From assembly GCF_002975275.1 (NCBI RefSeq), contig NZ_PCOQ01000005.1, positions 62,001-126,000 of the forward strand: a stretch of 64,000 nucleotides of DNA. Direction: 5' to 3'. The notes under the pieces were generated by a model. It saw nothing but the letters and a program-made list of their open reading frames with translations. It made no database searches and was not told the DNA's origin. This stretch comes from Achromobacter sp. MYb9. Its GTDB lineage: Bacteria > Pseudomonadota > Gammaproteobacteria > Burkholderiales > Burkholderiaceae_B. Numbering within the stretch: the stretch's first letter is position 1; each line of letters starts with the position of its first letter. The position numbers and the translations under genes were made by a program. Positions 31,650-39,585 of the stretch are shown here, piece by piece.

Positions 31650-33916
31650 GCTACGCCGTGGCGGTGCGCGCGCTGTGCGAATTCACGGCGCGGGCGGGCG
31701 ATCTTGACCTGCGCTTCACGCCGGCGCCGACCGGGCTGGAAGGGATGGCGGGCCATGCGGTGGTGACGGGCCGGCGCGGCCCCGATTACGAGACCGAAGT
31801 GGCGCTGTCCGGCCAGCATGCCGACCTGCTGGTGCGCGGGCGGGCCGACGGCTACGACCCGGTGGCCAATCAGCTGGAAGAGGTCAAGACGTACCGGGGG
31901 CAACTGGAGAGCGTGCGCGACAACCACCGTGTGGTGCACTGGGCGCAGGCGCGCGTCTACGGCCATCTGCTGTGCCAGTCGCGCGGGCTGGCGCAGGTGC
32001 GCGTGGCCTTGGTGTATTTCAATGTGGTCACCGAAGAAGAGACCGTGCTGGTGGAAACGCACGACGCGCCGGCGCTGGCTGCCTTTTTCCGGGAACAATG
32101 CGAACGCTTTCTGAGCTGGGCCAAGACCGAGCTTGCGCATCGCCAGTCACGCGATGCGGCGCTGGAAAAGCTGGCATTCCCGCATGGCGCGTTCCGCGCC
32201 GGGCAGCGCGACCTGGCCGTGGCCGTATACCGCACGGCGCGCGACGGCCGCTGCCTGATGGCCCAAGCGCCAACCGGTATCGGCAAGACGCTGGGCACGA
32301 TCTTTCCACTGCTCAAGGCCAGTCCGGGAACCGGCCTGGACAAGATATTCTTCCTGGCGGCCAAAGGGTCGGGACGCGGATTGGCGATCGACGCGCTGGA
32401 TACCGTCAATGCGCAGCCTGCGGCGCCCGGGCTGCGGGTGCTGGACCTGCAGGCGCGCGACAAGACCTGCGAGCATCCAGACCTGGCGTGCCACGGAGAT
32501 TCCTGCCCCTTGGCGCAAGGCTTTTACGACCGCCTGCCGCAAGCGCGCGAGGCGGCGCTGCAGCATTTCCGGCTGGATGCGCCCACCGTGCGCGCCACGG
32601 CCCGCGCGCATCAGGTATGCCCGTATTACCTGTCGCAGGAGCTGATCCGCTGGAGCGACGTGGTGGTGGGCGACTACAACTACTACTACGACGCCACGGC
32701 GATGTTGTACGCCATGACGCAGGCCTATCAGTGGAAGGTGGCGGTGCTGGTGGACGAGGCCCACAACCTGGTGGATCGGGCGCGCCGCATGTACACGGGA
32801 GAACTAGACCAGGCGTCATTGTCCGCGGCGCGTTACGCCGCGCCCAAGGCGCTGAAGAAGTCGCTGGATGGTTTGCAGCGTTCATGGAACGCGCTGAACA
32901 AGAAGCAGGCCGACCGGTATCAGGCCTATGACATGGTGGCGCCAGGCGTGCTGGCCGCCGTGCAGAAGGCGGTAGGCGCGATCATGGAGTACATGGCCGA
33001 GTCGCCGTTGCCGCAGGACGATCCGGTATTGGCGTTCTACTTCGAAGCGCTGCAGTTCATGCGCCTGGCCGAACAGTTCGGTTCGCATGCGCTGTTTGAC
33101 GTGACGCTGTCCGACGTGGGCGTCGCCAGCGCCAAGACACGGCCGTCCACCTTATGCGTGCGCAACGTGATTCCGGCACCGTACCTGGCGGCGCGCTATG
33201 CGGCGGCGCACGCGACCGTGCTGTTTTCGGGCACGTTAAGTCCGCAGCAGTTCTACCGCGACACGCTGGGGCTGCCGAAAGACACGCCATGGATCGACGT
33301 GGCGGCACCGTTTCAGGCCGAGCAATTGGCGGTGCGGGTCGTGGGCAACGTCTCCACGCGTTATCGGGACCGCGAACGGTCGCTGGCGCCCATCGTCGAC
33401 CTGATCGCCACGCAGTACGCCGACCGGCCCGGCAACTATCTGGGGTTTTTAAGCAGTTTCGACTATTTGCGCCAGGTGTCCGACCTGATGCGCGAACGTC
33501 ATCCGTCGGTGCCGATCTGGTTGCAGACGCCGGGCATGGACGAACCCAGCCGTGCGGCGTTCCTGGCCCGGTTCACCGAAACCGGGCAGGGCGTGGGCTT
33601 CGCGGTGCTGGGCGGCGCGTTTTCAGAAGGGGTGGACCTGCCGGGCAAGCGGTTGATCGGCGCTTTCATTGCCACGCTGGGGTTGCCGCAAGTGAACGCC
33701 GTGAACGAAAACATGAAGCGGGCCATGGACTTGCGTTATGGCGAAGAGAACGGCTACGACTACACCTACCTGTATCCGGGCATGCAGAAGGTGGTGCAGG
33801 CCGCCGGTCGGGTGATCCGCACCGAGCATGATGTGGGAACGGTTCACCTGATCGACGACCGCTATCGCCGGGCCAAAGTGCGGGGCTTGCTGCCCCGTTG
33901 GTGGCGCGTGGACTGA
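31646..33916 (+). CDS. XPD/DinG-like Fe-S superfamily 2 helicase with N-terminal nuclease-like domain
   Basis: ATG at 31646 overlaps the nuclease stop and has GAGGAGGGG upstream. The 756-residue product opens with a PD-(D/E)xK-like segment (RADGYD with Asp68, EEVKTYRG with Glu79 and Lys81). Helicase motifs follow: Walker A AQAPTGIGKTLG (about residues 206-217), DEAH in VLVDEAHNLVDRAR (about 368) and C-terminal motif VI QAAGRVIRTEHDVG. Four cysteines, Cys275, Cys282, Cys287 and Cys325, lie between the Walker motifs at the XPD/DinG [4Fe-4S] position. It should unwind DNA 5' to 3' for its FAN1-like partner. Confidence 0.9.
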   Translation: MSYAVAVRALCEFTARAGDLDLRFTPAPTGLEGMAGHAVVTGRRGPDYETEVALSGQHADLLVRGRADGYDPVANQLEEVKTYRGQLESVRDNHRVVHWAQARVYGHLLCQSRGLAQVRVALVYFNVVTEEETVLVETHDAPALAAFFREQCERFLSWAKTELAHRQSRDAALEKLAFPHGAFRAGQRDLAVAVYRTARDGRCLMAQAPTGIGKTLGTIFPLLKASPGTGLDKIFFLAAKGSGRGLAIDALDTVNAQPAAPGLRVLDLQARDKTCEHPDLACHGDSCPLAQGFYDRLPQAREAALQHFRLDAPTVRATARAHQVCPYYLSQELIRWSDVVVGDYNYYYDATAMLYAMTQAYQWKVAVLVDEAHNLVDRARRMYTGELDQASLSAARYAAPKALKKSLDGLQRSWNALNKKQADRYQAYDMVAPGVLAAVQKAVGAIMEYMAESPLPQDDPVLAFYFEALQFMRLAEQFGSHALFDVTLSDVGVASAKTRPSTLCVRNVIPAPYLAARYAAAHATVLFSGTLSPQQFYRDTLGLPKDTPWIDVAAPFQAEQLAVRVVGNVSTRYRDRERSLAPIVDLIATQYADRPGNYLGFLSSFDYLRQVSDLMRERHPSVPIWLQTPGMDEPSRAAFLARFTETGQGVGFAVLGGAFSEGVDLPGKRLIGAFIATLGLPQVNAVNENMKRAMDLRYGEENGYDYTYLYPGMQKVVQAAGRVIRTEHDVGTVHLIDDRYRRAKVRGLLPRWWRVD

Positions 33917-33921
33917 TCCGG

Positions 33922-35454
33922 CTATTGCGCCACTGGCACGCTGTCGTGATGGGCTGCCGGACGTCGCCGGCCCAGCAGCGCATAGACGGCCAGCGCGGTC
34001 AGCACCGCGATGCCAGCCAAGGCGTGCAGCACATGGCGGAACGCGTCGTTGTAGCTTTGCTGCAGCAGCGCGGTGGCGCCGGGCAACAAGGCTGCGGCCT
34101 CGTGCAGTTGGCCTAGCGCCGCGCGGTTCGCGGCCATCAGGATGGCCTTGCCGTCCATCGCGGCAGGCAGCGCGGCCGTCAAGGGCATCTGGATCAGCAA
34201 GGCCAGCAGCGCGCTCACGACGGCGATGGCGATGCCGTCCGCCGACACGCGCACCGTGTTGAAGATGCCGGTAGCCATGCCGACGTTGCGCGGCGCCACC
34301 ACGCTGACAGCCATTGCATCCATCAAGCCCCATGGCACACCGATGCCGACGCCGATCAGACCCATCGGTAGCCATAGGCCGGTGGCGCCCGTGGCCATGA
34401 CGTCGGCCAGCCAGACCAGACCGGCCGCTACCGCCAGCAAGCCGGCCGCGGACAGGACGCCGGGGTTGAACCAGCGCGTCAGCAATGCGGCCAGGAACGG
34501 CACGATGAGAAGGGGCGCGGCCAGGCCGATCATCAGTTGGCCGGCGGCAAGCGCGCTATAGCCGTCGATGCCGATGAAACGCCCTGGCAGCATGGCGATC
34601 AGTACGATGAACAGGAATGCCGGCGACGCGGCCAGCACTTGCACGCCCACGAAACGCGCGTCGCGGAACAGGCTCAGGTCCAGCATTGGCCGGGCGGCGC
34701 GGCGCTCCACGCGCACGAAGACCATGGACAGCACGGCGGACGCCAGCAGGGCGCCAATGACATGCGCGTCGGCCCACCCGGCTTCGGGCGCTAGCAGGAT
34801 GCCGTAGGTGAACAGGCCCAGCGCGCCGGTGAAGCTGATGGCGCCGGGCCAGTCCAGCCTGCCTTGGGCGACGCCTGCCGTCGGCCGCACGCTGACGGCC
34901 ACCATGACGGCGCCCAGCACGCCCACGCCGCCGGTCGCCAGGAATACCCATTCCCAGCTGGCTGCCTGCACCATCCATCCGGCTATCAGCGGCCCGAACG
35001 ACAGTCCGATGCCGAACGTGGTGCCCAGCAAACTGAAGGCGCGAGTGCGCGCCACGCCATGGAACAGCGGGGCCAGCGACGACATCGCGGCGGCGAACGC
35101 GGCCGCGCCGCCCATGCCCTGCATCAGACGCAGGAAGTCGATCGCGCCCGTGGTGGGCATATAGGGAATGGCGAAGGTGGCGGCGCAGAACCAGGCCAGA
35201 CCCCACAACCAGATCCGGCGGGGGCCGTAGAGGTCGGTCAGGCTACCGGACACCATGATGACGCTGCCGTAGGCAAGGATATAGCCGTTGAGGATCCAGT
35301 TCAGTTCCACCGGCGTACCCCCTAGCGCCTGGCTGATCGAGGGCAGGACCACGGCGGGGCCGGTGAAGCACAACGGAATGAGCAGGGCCGTGAGGCAGGC
35401 GGACAGCAGTTGCAGCCAGCGATGGCTGTGGGCAGGAGGTTGGGATAGCGGCAT
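33922..35454 (-). CDS. MFS multidrug exporter, DHA2 (14-TMS, EmrB/QacA-like)
   Basis: ATG at 35454 starts MPLSQPPAHSHRWLQLLSAC; the frame extends upstream without need. The 510-residue product has about 14 hydrophobic segments. Motif A is SGSLTDLYGPRRIWLWGL, and LMQGMGGAAAFAAAMSSL and GTTFGIGLSFGPLIAGWMVQ match segments 4-5 of DHA2 exporters. It runs divergently from a LysR gene and converges on the helicase gene with a 5-nt gap. It is an inner-membrane proton antiporter, probably for a toxic organic compound; the substrate is unknown. Confidence 0.9.
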   Translation of the reverse strand: MPLSQPPAHSHRWLQLLSACLTALLIPLCFTGPAVVLPSISQALGGTPVELNWILNGYILAYGSVIMVSGSLTDLYGPRRIWLWGLAWFCAATFAIPYMPTTGAIDFLRLMQGMGGAAAFAAAMSSLAPLFHGVARTRAFSLLGTTFGIGLSFGPLIAGWMVQAASWEWVFLATGGVGVLGAVMVAVSVRPTAGVAQGRLDWPGAISFTGALGLFTYGILLAPEAGWADAHVIGALLASAVLSMVFVRVERRAARPMLDLSLFRDARFVGVQVLAASPAFLFIVLIAMLPGRFIGIDGYSALAAGQLMIGLAAPLLIVPFLAALLTRWFNPGVLSAAGLLAVAAGLVWLADVMATGATGLWLPMGLIGVGIGVPWGLMDAMAVSVVAPRNVGMATGIFNTVRVSADGIAIAVVSALLALLIQMPLTAALPAAMDGKAILMAANRAALGQLHEAAALLPGATALLQQSYNDAFRHVLHALAGIAVLTALAVYALLGRRRPAAHHDSVPVAQ

Positions 35455-35562
35455 GGGCGTGGGGTTGAAACAAGGGCGCCGCGTGGCGGAATTGCGGGAG
35501 CGGCGACAGGATGACCGCAAGCTTAGGGGGCCACTGATAAAAGAAAAATAGGCTAGGATTCT

Positions 35563-35585
35563 GAATATTCTGGACATAACTGTCC
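35563..35585. promoter_or_regulatory. Candidate LysR operators in the second MFS/LysR divergent region
   Basis: GAATATTC (35563-35570) is a perfect palindrome, and two bases later GGACA-TAAC-TGTCC (35572-35585) is a perfect inverted repeat. Both lie 18-40 nt upstream of the LysR start and between it and the exporter. The arm length and 4-nt spacer resemble TGACA-TATG-TGTCA at the first LysR/MFS pair. Confidence 0.5.
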
Positions 35586-35602
35586 GCAATTGGGGGAACG
35601 GA

Positions 35603-36487
35603 ATGGACAGCCTTGGAGGCATCGGGGTTTTTGTGCTGGTGGCGGACACGCGCAGCTTTTCCGAGGCGGGCCGCGTGCTGGGCGTGTCGCCGTCAGCGGT
35701 GGGCAAAAGCGTGGCGCGCATGGAAGAGCGCCTGAAGGTGCGGCTGTTTCATCGCAGCACGCGCCATATCGCGCTGACGCCCGAGGGCGAGAAATTCCTG
35801 GAGCGTTGCCGCCGCATCCTGTGCGAGGTTGAAGCGGCCGAGCTGGAATTGTCCGAAGCGGCCGACGCACCTCGCGGCAAGCTGCGGGTCAGCCTGCCGC
35901 GCTATAGCGGGCTGTTTGAATCCACCATCGCCAGCTTCATGCGCCAGTATCCCGACGTGGAGCTGGACCTGGAGTTCACCGACCGGATGGTGGACGTGAT
36001 CGGTGAAGGCTACGACGCCGTGGTGCGCTCCGGCGACATGGACGATTCCAGCCTGAAGCGCCGCCGGCTGGGGCCATTCCGGCGCGTGCTGGCCGCGTCA
36101 CCCGACTACCTGCGCCAGCATGGCACGCCCAAACGCGCGAGCGACCTGCAACGCCACGCTTGTTTGCACTACCGATATCCGGCTACGGGCCGGCTGGAGA
36201 AATGGCCGCTGAAGCTGGGGCCCGAGGCGCAATCGCCTGATTTGCCGCTGACCCTCGTCTGCAACAGCGTTGAAATGCGGATATCGCTGGCGGTAGGCGG
36301 GCAGGGCATCGTCTGCCTGCCGGACTTCACGATCCGCCGGGAACTGGCCTCTGGCCAATTGCAGATCGTGATGGAAGACCGCACGCGCGGCAAGGGCACG
36401 ATGTGGGCGTTGTGGCCCGCCAGCCGCCATGCGTCGCCGAAGCTGCGGGTGTTCATCGACCATCTGGCGCAGGGTCTTTTTCCCTGA
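35603..36487 (+). CDS. LysR-family regulator (CrgA-like), divergent from DHA2 exporter
   Basis: The 294-residue product has the helix-turn-helix RSFSEAGRVLGVSPSAVGKS, then LFHRSTRHIALTPEGEKFLE. The effector domain includes GKLRVSLPRYSGLFESTIAS and a C-terminal AVGGQGIVCLPDFTIRREL. ATG at 35603 follows GGGGGAACGG. It is a close relative of the LysR at 27676 and has the same arrangement beside an MFS exporter. It probably controls the exporter and itself through the repeats at 35563-35585. Confidence 0.93.
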   Translation: MDSLGGIGVFVLVADTRSFSEAGRVLGVSPSAVGKSVARMEERLKVRLFHRSTRHIALTPEGEKFLERCRRILCEVEAAELELSEAADAPRGKLRVSLPRYSGLFESTIASFMRQYPDVELDLEFTDRMVDVIGEGYDAVVRSGDMDDSSLKRRRLGPFRRVLAASPDYLRQHGTPKRASDLQRHACLHYRYPATGRLEKWPLKLGPEAQSPDLPLTLVCNSVEMRISLAVGGQGIVCLPDFTIRRELASGQLQIVMEDRTRGKGTMWALWPASRHASPKLRVFIDHLAQGLFP

Positions 36488-36511
36488 ATCCGTGTCGGCC
36501 GGGCTTGTAGC

Positions 36512-36545
36512 ATGATGCTCGTCATATTAATATGACGAGCATCAT
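36512..36545. promoter_or_regulatory. Perfect 34-bp palindrome, TetR operator candidate
   Basis: Two 17-bp arms meet without a spacer. The left arm begins ATGATGCTCG and the centre is CATATTAATATG, with all 17 pairs matching from 36512/36545 inwards. It sits 3 nt before the first possible TetR start (36549) and 18 nt before the better one (36564). It must overlap the promoter or leader of the TetR/thioesterase operon, which suggests autorepression. Confidence 0.75.
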
Positions 36546-36563
36546 TTAATGCCGGGGCCGGCC

Positions 36564-37157
36564 ATGCGCTACGACAACGGACACAAGCGGGAAACGCGGA
36601 TTCGCATTCTGAAAACGGCCGCTGACGCGGTGCGTGCCGAGGGTCCCGAACGGATCGGCGTGGCGGCGGTGATGCGCCAGGCCGGCATGACGCACGGCGG
36701 CTTCTACGCGCATTTTGATTCCAAGGATGCCCTGGTCGAAGCCTCTATCGCGCACATGTTCGACGAGGCCCAGGCGCGTGCCGAAAAACACCTGGACGGG
36801 CGCACGCCGGCCGAAGGGCTTGCCGCTTACGTGGACACCTACTTGTCGCCCGCCCATTGCGAGGCGCGGGCGCTCGGCTGTCCGCTGGTTGCGTTGGCAT
36901 CCGATCTGCCCCGCCAGTCGGAAGCTTGCCGCCACGCTTACGCCACCGGGATGCGCCGCCTGGTGCAAGCCCTGGCGCGCCGGTTGGCCGCAGGCGGCTA
37001 CCCCGATCCGGAACCGCTGGCCCGTTCGGTATTGTCCGAACTGGTGGGCACGGTTTCCCTGGCCCGTTGCGAGACCGATGCGCAACAGGCGAATGCCATG
37101 CTGGCGGATGCCCGCCGGCTCTTGAAGGCCCGGCTGGGCCTGGAGCAATGCCAATGA
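36564..37157 (+). CDS. TetR/AcrR-family transcriptional regulator
   Basis: ATG at 36564 (MRYDNGHKRETRIRILKTAA) is preferred as the usual TetR opening; ATG at 36549 would add five residues and lies against the palindrome. The 197-residue product has the TetR helix-turn-helix (IGVAAVMRQAGMTHGGFYAH, FDSKDALVEASI). Its C-terminal ligand domain contains ALGCPLVALASDLPRQSE, a pattern seen in regulators of the NemR/AcrR-like group. It overlaps the thioesterase gene by ATGA, so the two are co-expressed. It likely represses its own operon at the 34-bp palindrome immediately upstream. Confidence 0.9.
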   Translation: MRYDNGHKRETRIRILKTAADAVRAEGPERIGVAAVMRQAGMTHGGFYAHFDSKDALVEASIAHMFDEAQARAEKHLDGRTPAEGLAAYVDTYLSPAHCEARALGCPLVALASDLPRQSEACRHAYATGMRRLVQALARRLAAGGYPDPEPLARSVLSELVGTVSLARCETDAQQANAMLADARRLLKARLGLEQCQ

Positions 37158-37657
37158 CTTCCCCCTCGACCCCGCATCGCGAACCCAGTCTGGTCGACGA
37201 GACCGGCGCGGGCCTGGATGGCCTGGCGCAACTGCGCGCCTTGCTGGCTTCCGGCCGCAAGCCCGGCATCATGGTGACGCTGGACTTCGACTTCGTGGAA
37301 GTGGAAACGGGCCGCGCCGTGTTTGCGGGCACGCCCGGGCCTCAGGCGTACAACCCGATCGGCACGGTGCACGGCGGGTACGCGGCCACGCTGCTGGATT
37401 CGGCTTGCGGCTGCGCCGCGCACTCGCAGCTGACGGCCGACCAGGCCTACACCACGCTGGAGCTGAAAGTGGCCTATCACAAGGCCATTACGCGCCATAG
37501 CGGGCTGCTGCGCGCGGAAGGCCGGGTGTTGTCGATGGGCCAGCGCGTGGCCTACGCCGAAGCCAAATTGACGGACACGCAGGGCCGCTTGCTGGCCTCC
37601 GCCACGTCCACGTTGCTGGTGTTCGCGCGGCCGGCTGCTGCCGTTGCCGCAGGGTGA
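37154..37657 (+). CDS. PaaI-family hotdog-fold thioesterase
   Basis: ATG at 37154 overlaps the TetR stop; the longer upstream frame is a shadow of TetR. The 167-residue product has the hotdog thioesterase core YNPIGTVHGGYAATLLDSAC (HGG loop and central helix), with LELKVAYHKAITRHSG and RVAYAEAKLTDTQGRLLASA as later strands. These enzymes hydrolyse acyl-CoA thioesters such as phenylacetyl- or hydroxybenzoyl-CoA in the cytoplasm; the acyl group is unknown here. Co-transcription with a TetR regulator suggests that it is induced by an acyl or aromatic ligand. Confidence 0.9.
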   Translation: MTSPSTPHREPSLVDETGAGLDGLAQLRALLASGRKPGIMVTLDFDFVEVETGRAVFAGTPGPQAYNPIGTVHGGYAATLLDSACGCAAHSQLTADQAYTTLELKVAYHKAITRHSGLLRAEGRVLSMGQRVAYAEAKLTDTQGRLLASATSTLLVFARPAAAVAAG

Positions 37658-37854
37658 ATAAAGCGCCGCCAGGATCATGGCGGTGGCGATAGAACGGGTT
37701 TGATCGGGCAGCGGACAGCGGGCGGTAGACAGCAGGCAACAGGCAGCGGGCCGAGGGCCTGGGCAGGCAGGCGCATTTCTTGCGGTTTGCGTAGTATGTC
37801 GGGTGCGCCGGGCGGTTTGCCCTGGGCGCCCAAAACGACCTACCAGGAGACCGC

Positions 37855-39336
37855 ATGCCCCCCGCCACGCCGGCCGCGCCCGCCAGCCTGAATCCCATCG
37901 TCGCCATGCCGGCGCACGCGTTGTCGGATGCGATCCGGCGGCGCGAGGTGTCCTGCGTCGAGGTCATGCGCGCCTATCTGGCGCATATCGACCACGTCAA
38001 TCCCAAGATCAACGCCATCGTCGCCCGCCGGGACCCGGACGCCTTGCTGCGCGAGGCCGCTGAACGCGACGCCCAACTGGATGCGGGTCAATGGCTGGGC
38101 TGGATGCACGGCATGCCGCAGGCGCCCAAAGACCTGACGGCCGTACGCGGCATGGTCACGTCGATGGGGTCGTTGGTCTATAAGGATCTGGTCACGCCGC
38201 ACGACTCCATCATGGTCGAGCGGATGCGGGCATCGGGCGCGCTTTTCATTGGCCGCAGCAACGTGCCGGAGTTCGGGTTGGGTTCGCATACCTACAACCA
38301 GGTCTACGGCACCACCGGCAATCCCTATGATCCCTCGAAGACGGCCGGCGGCAGCAGCGGCGGCGCGGCCGCCGCCCTGGCTGCCCGCATGCTGCCCGTG
38401 GCCGACGGCAGCGACTTCGGTGGATCGCTGCGCAACCCCGCTGCCTTCTGCAATGTTTACGGCATGCGCCCGTCGGCGGGGCGCGTGCCCTTTGGCCCGT
38501 CGCCCGAAGTGTTCTTGAAGCAGCTGTCGTACGAGGGACCGATGGGCAGAACGCCGCGCGACGTGGCGTTGCTGTTGTCGGTGATGGCGGGGTACGACAA
38601 GCGTTCTCCGCTGTCGTTGCGCGACGACCCGGCGCAGTTTGCCGCCCCGCTGGACGCCGACATGCGCGGCAAGCGCATCGGTTGGCTGGGCGACTGGAAC
38701 GGTTATCTGGCGATGGAGCCGGGCATTCTTGACCTGTGCGCCCAGGGCCTGGGCACGCTGGGTTCCGCGGGTTGTGACGTGGTCGACTACCAGGTGCCGT
38801 TTGCCGGCGACCGGTTGTGGCGCATCTGGCTGGCGCACCGGCACCTGATGGTGGGCGGCCAATTCCATGCACTGGTCGAGAACCCCGAGACCCGCAAGCT
38901 GCTGAAGCCGGCGCTGATCTGGGAAGTCGAGGGGCTGGAAGGCATGACGGCGCGGCAGGTCTACCAGGCAACGGAAGAACGCAGCGCCTGGTATCAGACG
39001 GTCCTGCGCATGTTCGACGAGGTGGATTTCATGGCCGTGCCGTCGGCGCAGGTCTTTCCGTTCGACGCGTCGCTGGATTGGCCCAAGCAGATCGCCGGGC
39101 GCCCCATGGACACCTATCACCGCTGGATGGAGACCGTGACGCCCTGGACGCTGGCGGGTTGCCCGGTGATCAGCGTGCCGGTGGGCTTCAATGCGCAAGG
39201 TTTGCCGATGGGCATGCAATTGGTGGGGCCGCCGCAGGCGGATTTGGACGTGCTGCGCCTGGCGCATGCCTATGAGCAGGCCAGCGACTGGGTACGCGCG
39301 CGGCAGCCCGAAACGCTGTGGCGCGGCGCCGCTTGA
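37855..39336 (+). CDS. Amidase-signature family amidase
   Basis: ATG at 37855 has CCAGGAGACC upstream. The 493-residue product has the Ser-cisSer-Lys triad of the amidase signature family: Lys92 in QAPKDLT, cis-Ser167 in TAGGSSGGAAAAL and nucleophile Ser191 in DFGGSLRNPA, with the exact 24-residue spacing between the two serines. PVISVPVGFNAQGLPMGMQL is the usual C-terminal block. There is no signal peptide, so it is cytoplasmic. It is flanked by 197 bp upstream and 249 bp downstream and looks monocistronic. The amide substrate cannot be predicted; it is not GatA, since no gatB or gatC is present. Confidence 0.9.
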   Translation: MPPATPAAPASLNPIVAMPAHALSDAIRRREVSCVEVMRAYLAHIDHVNPKINAIVARRDPDALLREAAERDAQLDAGQWLGWMHGMPQAPKDLTAVRGMVTSMGSLVYKDLVTPHDSIMVERMRASGALFIGRSNVPEFGLGSHTYNQVYGTTGNPYDPSKTAGGSSGGAAAALAARMLPVADGSDFGGSLRNPAAFCNVYGMRPSAGRVPFGPSPEVFLKQLSYEGPMGRTPRDVALLLSVMAGYDKRSPLSLRDDPAQFAAPLDADMRGKRIGWLGDWNGYLAMEPGILDLCAQGLGTLGSAGCDVVDYQVPFAGDRLWRIWLAHRHLMVGGQFHALVENPETRKLLKPALIWEVEGLEGMTARQVYQATEERSAWYQTVLRMFDEVDFMAVPSAQVFPFDASLDWPKQIAGRPMDTYHRWMETVTPWTLAGCPVISVPVGFNAQGLPMGMQLVGPPQADLDVLRLAHAYEQASDWVRARQPETLWRGAA

Positions 39337-39370
39337 TAGGCCGGCGCGGTACGCACTGTCACCATAAAAC

Positions 39371-39441
39371 ACAAGGCCTTGTAAGCGGACTTTGCATTTT
39401 TCCGACGAACAGGCCTTTCCGCCGGGTTTCCCTTGCATTTT
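39371..39441. promoter_or_regulatory. Palindrome and direct repeats upstream of wspA
   Basis: ACAAGGCCTTGT (39371-39382) is a perfect 12-bp palindrome. TTGCATTTT occurs twice, at 39392-39400 and 39433-39441. They lie in the 249-bp gap before the wsp operon, which otherwise shows no clear -35/-10 pair. The palindrome might instead belong to the amidase 3' end. Confidence 0.3.
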
Positions 39442-39585
39442 CATGGCTGCCAGGCCAAGCCTTTGCAATAATTGGTGAACTTACCCACATTCCGTCATAG
39501 ACGGGCGTGGACGCGCATCCAAATGATCGTTCAGGGGCGTCCTTTGGGGCGTTGACGCGTTGAACCAGCACAAAGGGCTCCCGGC

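Noticed and set aside
37658-37854. Runs of GCAGCGG/CAGGCA-like repeats before the amidase gene
   Set aside because: They are short, imperfect and irregularly spaced, and I could not define a repeat unit or a structure.
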